The notes under the pieces are model-generated. The model saw only the letters and a program-made list of their open reading frames with translations, was not told the origin of the DNA and did no database searches. Source: an uncultured bacterium (GTDB lineage Bacteria > Hydrogenedentota > Hydrogenedentia > Hydrogenedentales > JAEUWI01). From it: DNA of 5,994 nt. The stretch lies in assembly GCA_937895305.1 (NCBI GenBank), contig CALAXS010000148.1, positions 1 to 5,994 on the forward strand. The letters run 5' to 3'. Positions within the stretch are counted from its first letter, which is position 1. Every line of letters starts with the position of its first letter. The translations under genes were made by a program, and so were the position numbers. This document shows positions 5,817 to 5,994 of this stretch, one piece after another.

Positions 5817-5994
5817 GTCGCTAATCAGGCTCTGGTTTCCGCAATTGTTTGCTGCGATTTATGGTGCATATCGTCAGGACACACACGCATCCTTATTTTA
5901 GCCCTTTCGCAAAGGCAATGACAATGTGGTCGTGGTCAATCTCACCCATCCCCAGTTTGAGTCAATGGGGCCAAGAGATAAGATGAGAAGGCTG
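5817..5994. other. Upstream region of the isomerase, possibly with the degraded or partial end of another minus-strand gene
   Basis: No convincing gene or strong promoter is visible. On the minus strand one frame is open from the window edge to a stop at 5898-5900 (31 residues). An overlapping frame gives MGEIDHDHIVIAFAKGLK (5949 down to a stop at 5893-5895) but is closed upstream by TGA at 5962-5964. Either could be the tail of a gene lying to the right, but there is too little sequence to recognise a family. A 21-codon ORF (5890 to 5825) also fits here without further support. Confidence 0.3.

Noticed and set aside
5825..5890. A 21-codon minus-strand ORF directly upstream of the isomerase, considered as a leader peptide.
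   Set aside because: It has no run of regulatory codons, no terminator/antiterminator pairing and no properly spaced ribosome binding site, so chance is the simplest explanation.

Overview
The window is about 6 kb of bacterial chromosome of moderate GC content (roughly 50-55% by eye). It is gene-dense, with short intergenic gaps of about 170-185 bp that carry small hairpin repeats. The gene content suggests a free-living or gut/sediment heterotroph that uses many sugars. It has a muropeptide-salvage enzyme, a Leloir-type galactokinase, a fucose/arabinose-isomerase-type enzyme and a TIM-barrel sugar epimerase-like enzyme. The style (serine hydrolase fused to NamZ, repeat-rich gaps, sugar genes without a linked transporter) reminds me of the Planctomycetes/Lentisphaerae/Hydrogenedentes part of the tree. 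That is an impression, not a demonstrated assignment.

Layout. (1) Positions 3-1727, plus strand: the 3' part of a two-domain protein, a class C beta-lactamase-like serine hydrolase followed by a complete NamZ/DUF1343 (GH171) exo-muramidase domain. Its start lies left of the window. (2) 1728-1912: convergent intergenic gap holding a short stem-loop and a 57-bp double-hairpin repeat (copy A). (3) Minus strand, read right to left: a sugar isomerase of the fucose/arabinose isomerase group (4212-5801), then a 172-bp gap with a second copy of the double-hairpin repeat (copy B) and a further repeat-like stretch, then galactokinase (2870-4039, GTG start), then 30 bp later a TIM-barrel sugar isomerase/epimerase (1913-2839). 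(4) 5817-5994: the upstream region of the isomerase, with no gene I can assign with confidence.

How they fit together. galK and the TIM-barrel gene are almost certainly co-transcribed. The isomerase is in the same orientation upstream and may be part of the same unit, although the repeat-containing gap could separate or attenuate them. The three look like a cytoplasmic sugar-interconversion set: aldose-ketose isomerisation, C-1 phosphorylation of galactose, and epimerisation or isomerisation of a keto-sugar. No galT, galE, aldolase, transporter or regulator is in view, so the actual substrate path is open. The convergent hydrolase/NamZ fusion belongs to peptidoglycan recycling and is probably functionally separate.

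The most notable points are the fused muropeptide-salvage enzyme, the unusual partnership of galactokinase with an isomerase and an epimerase-like protein, and the two copies of a double-hairpin repeat, each placed about 20 bp downstream of a minus-strand gene.
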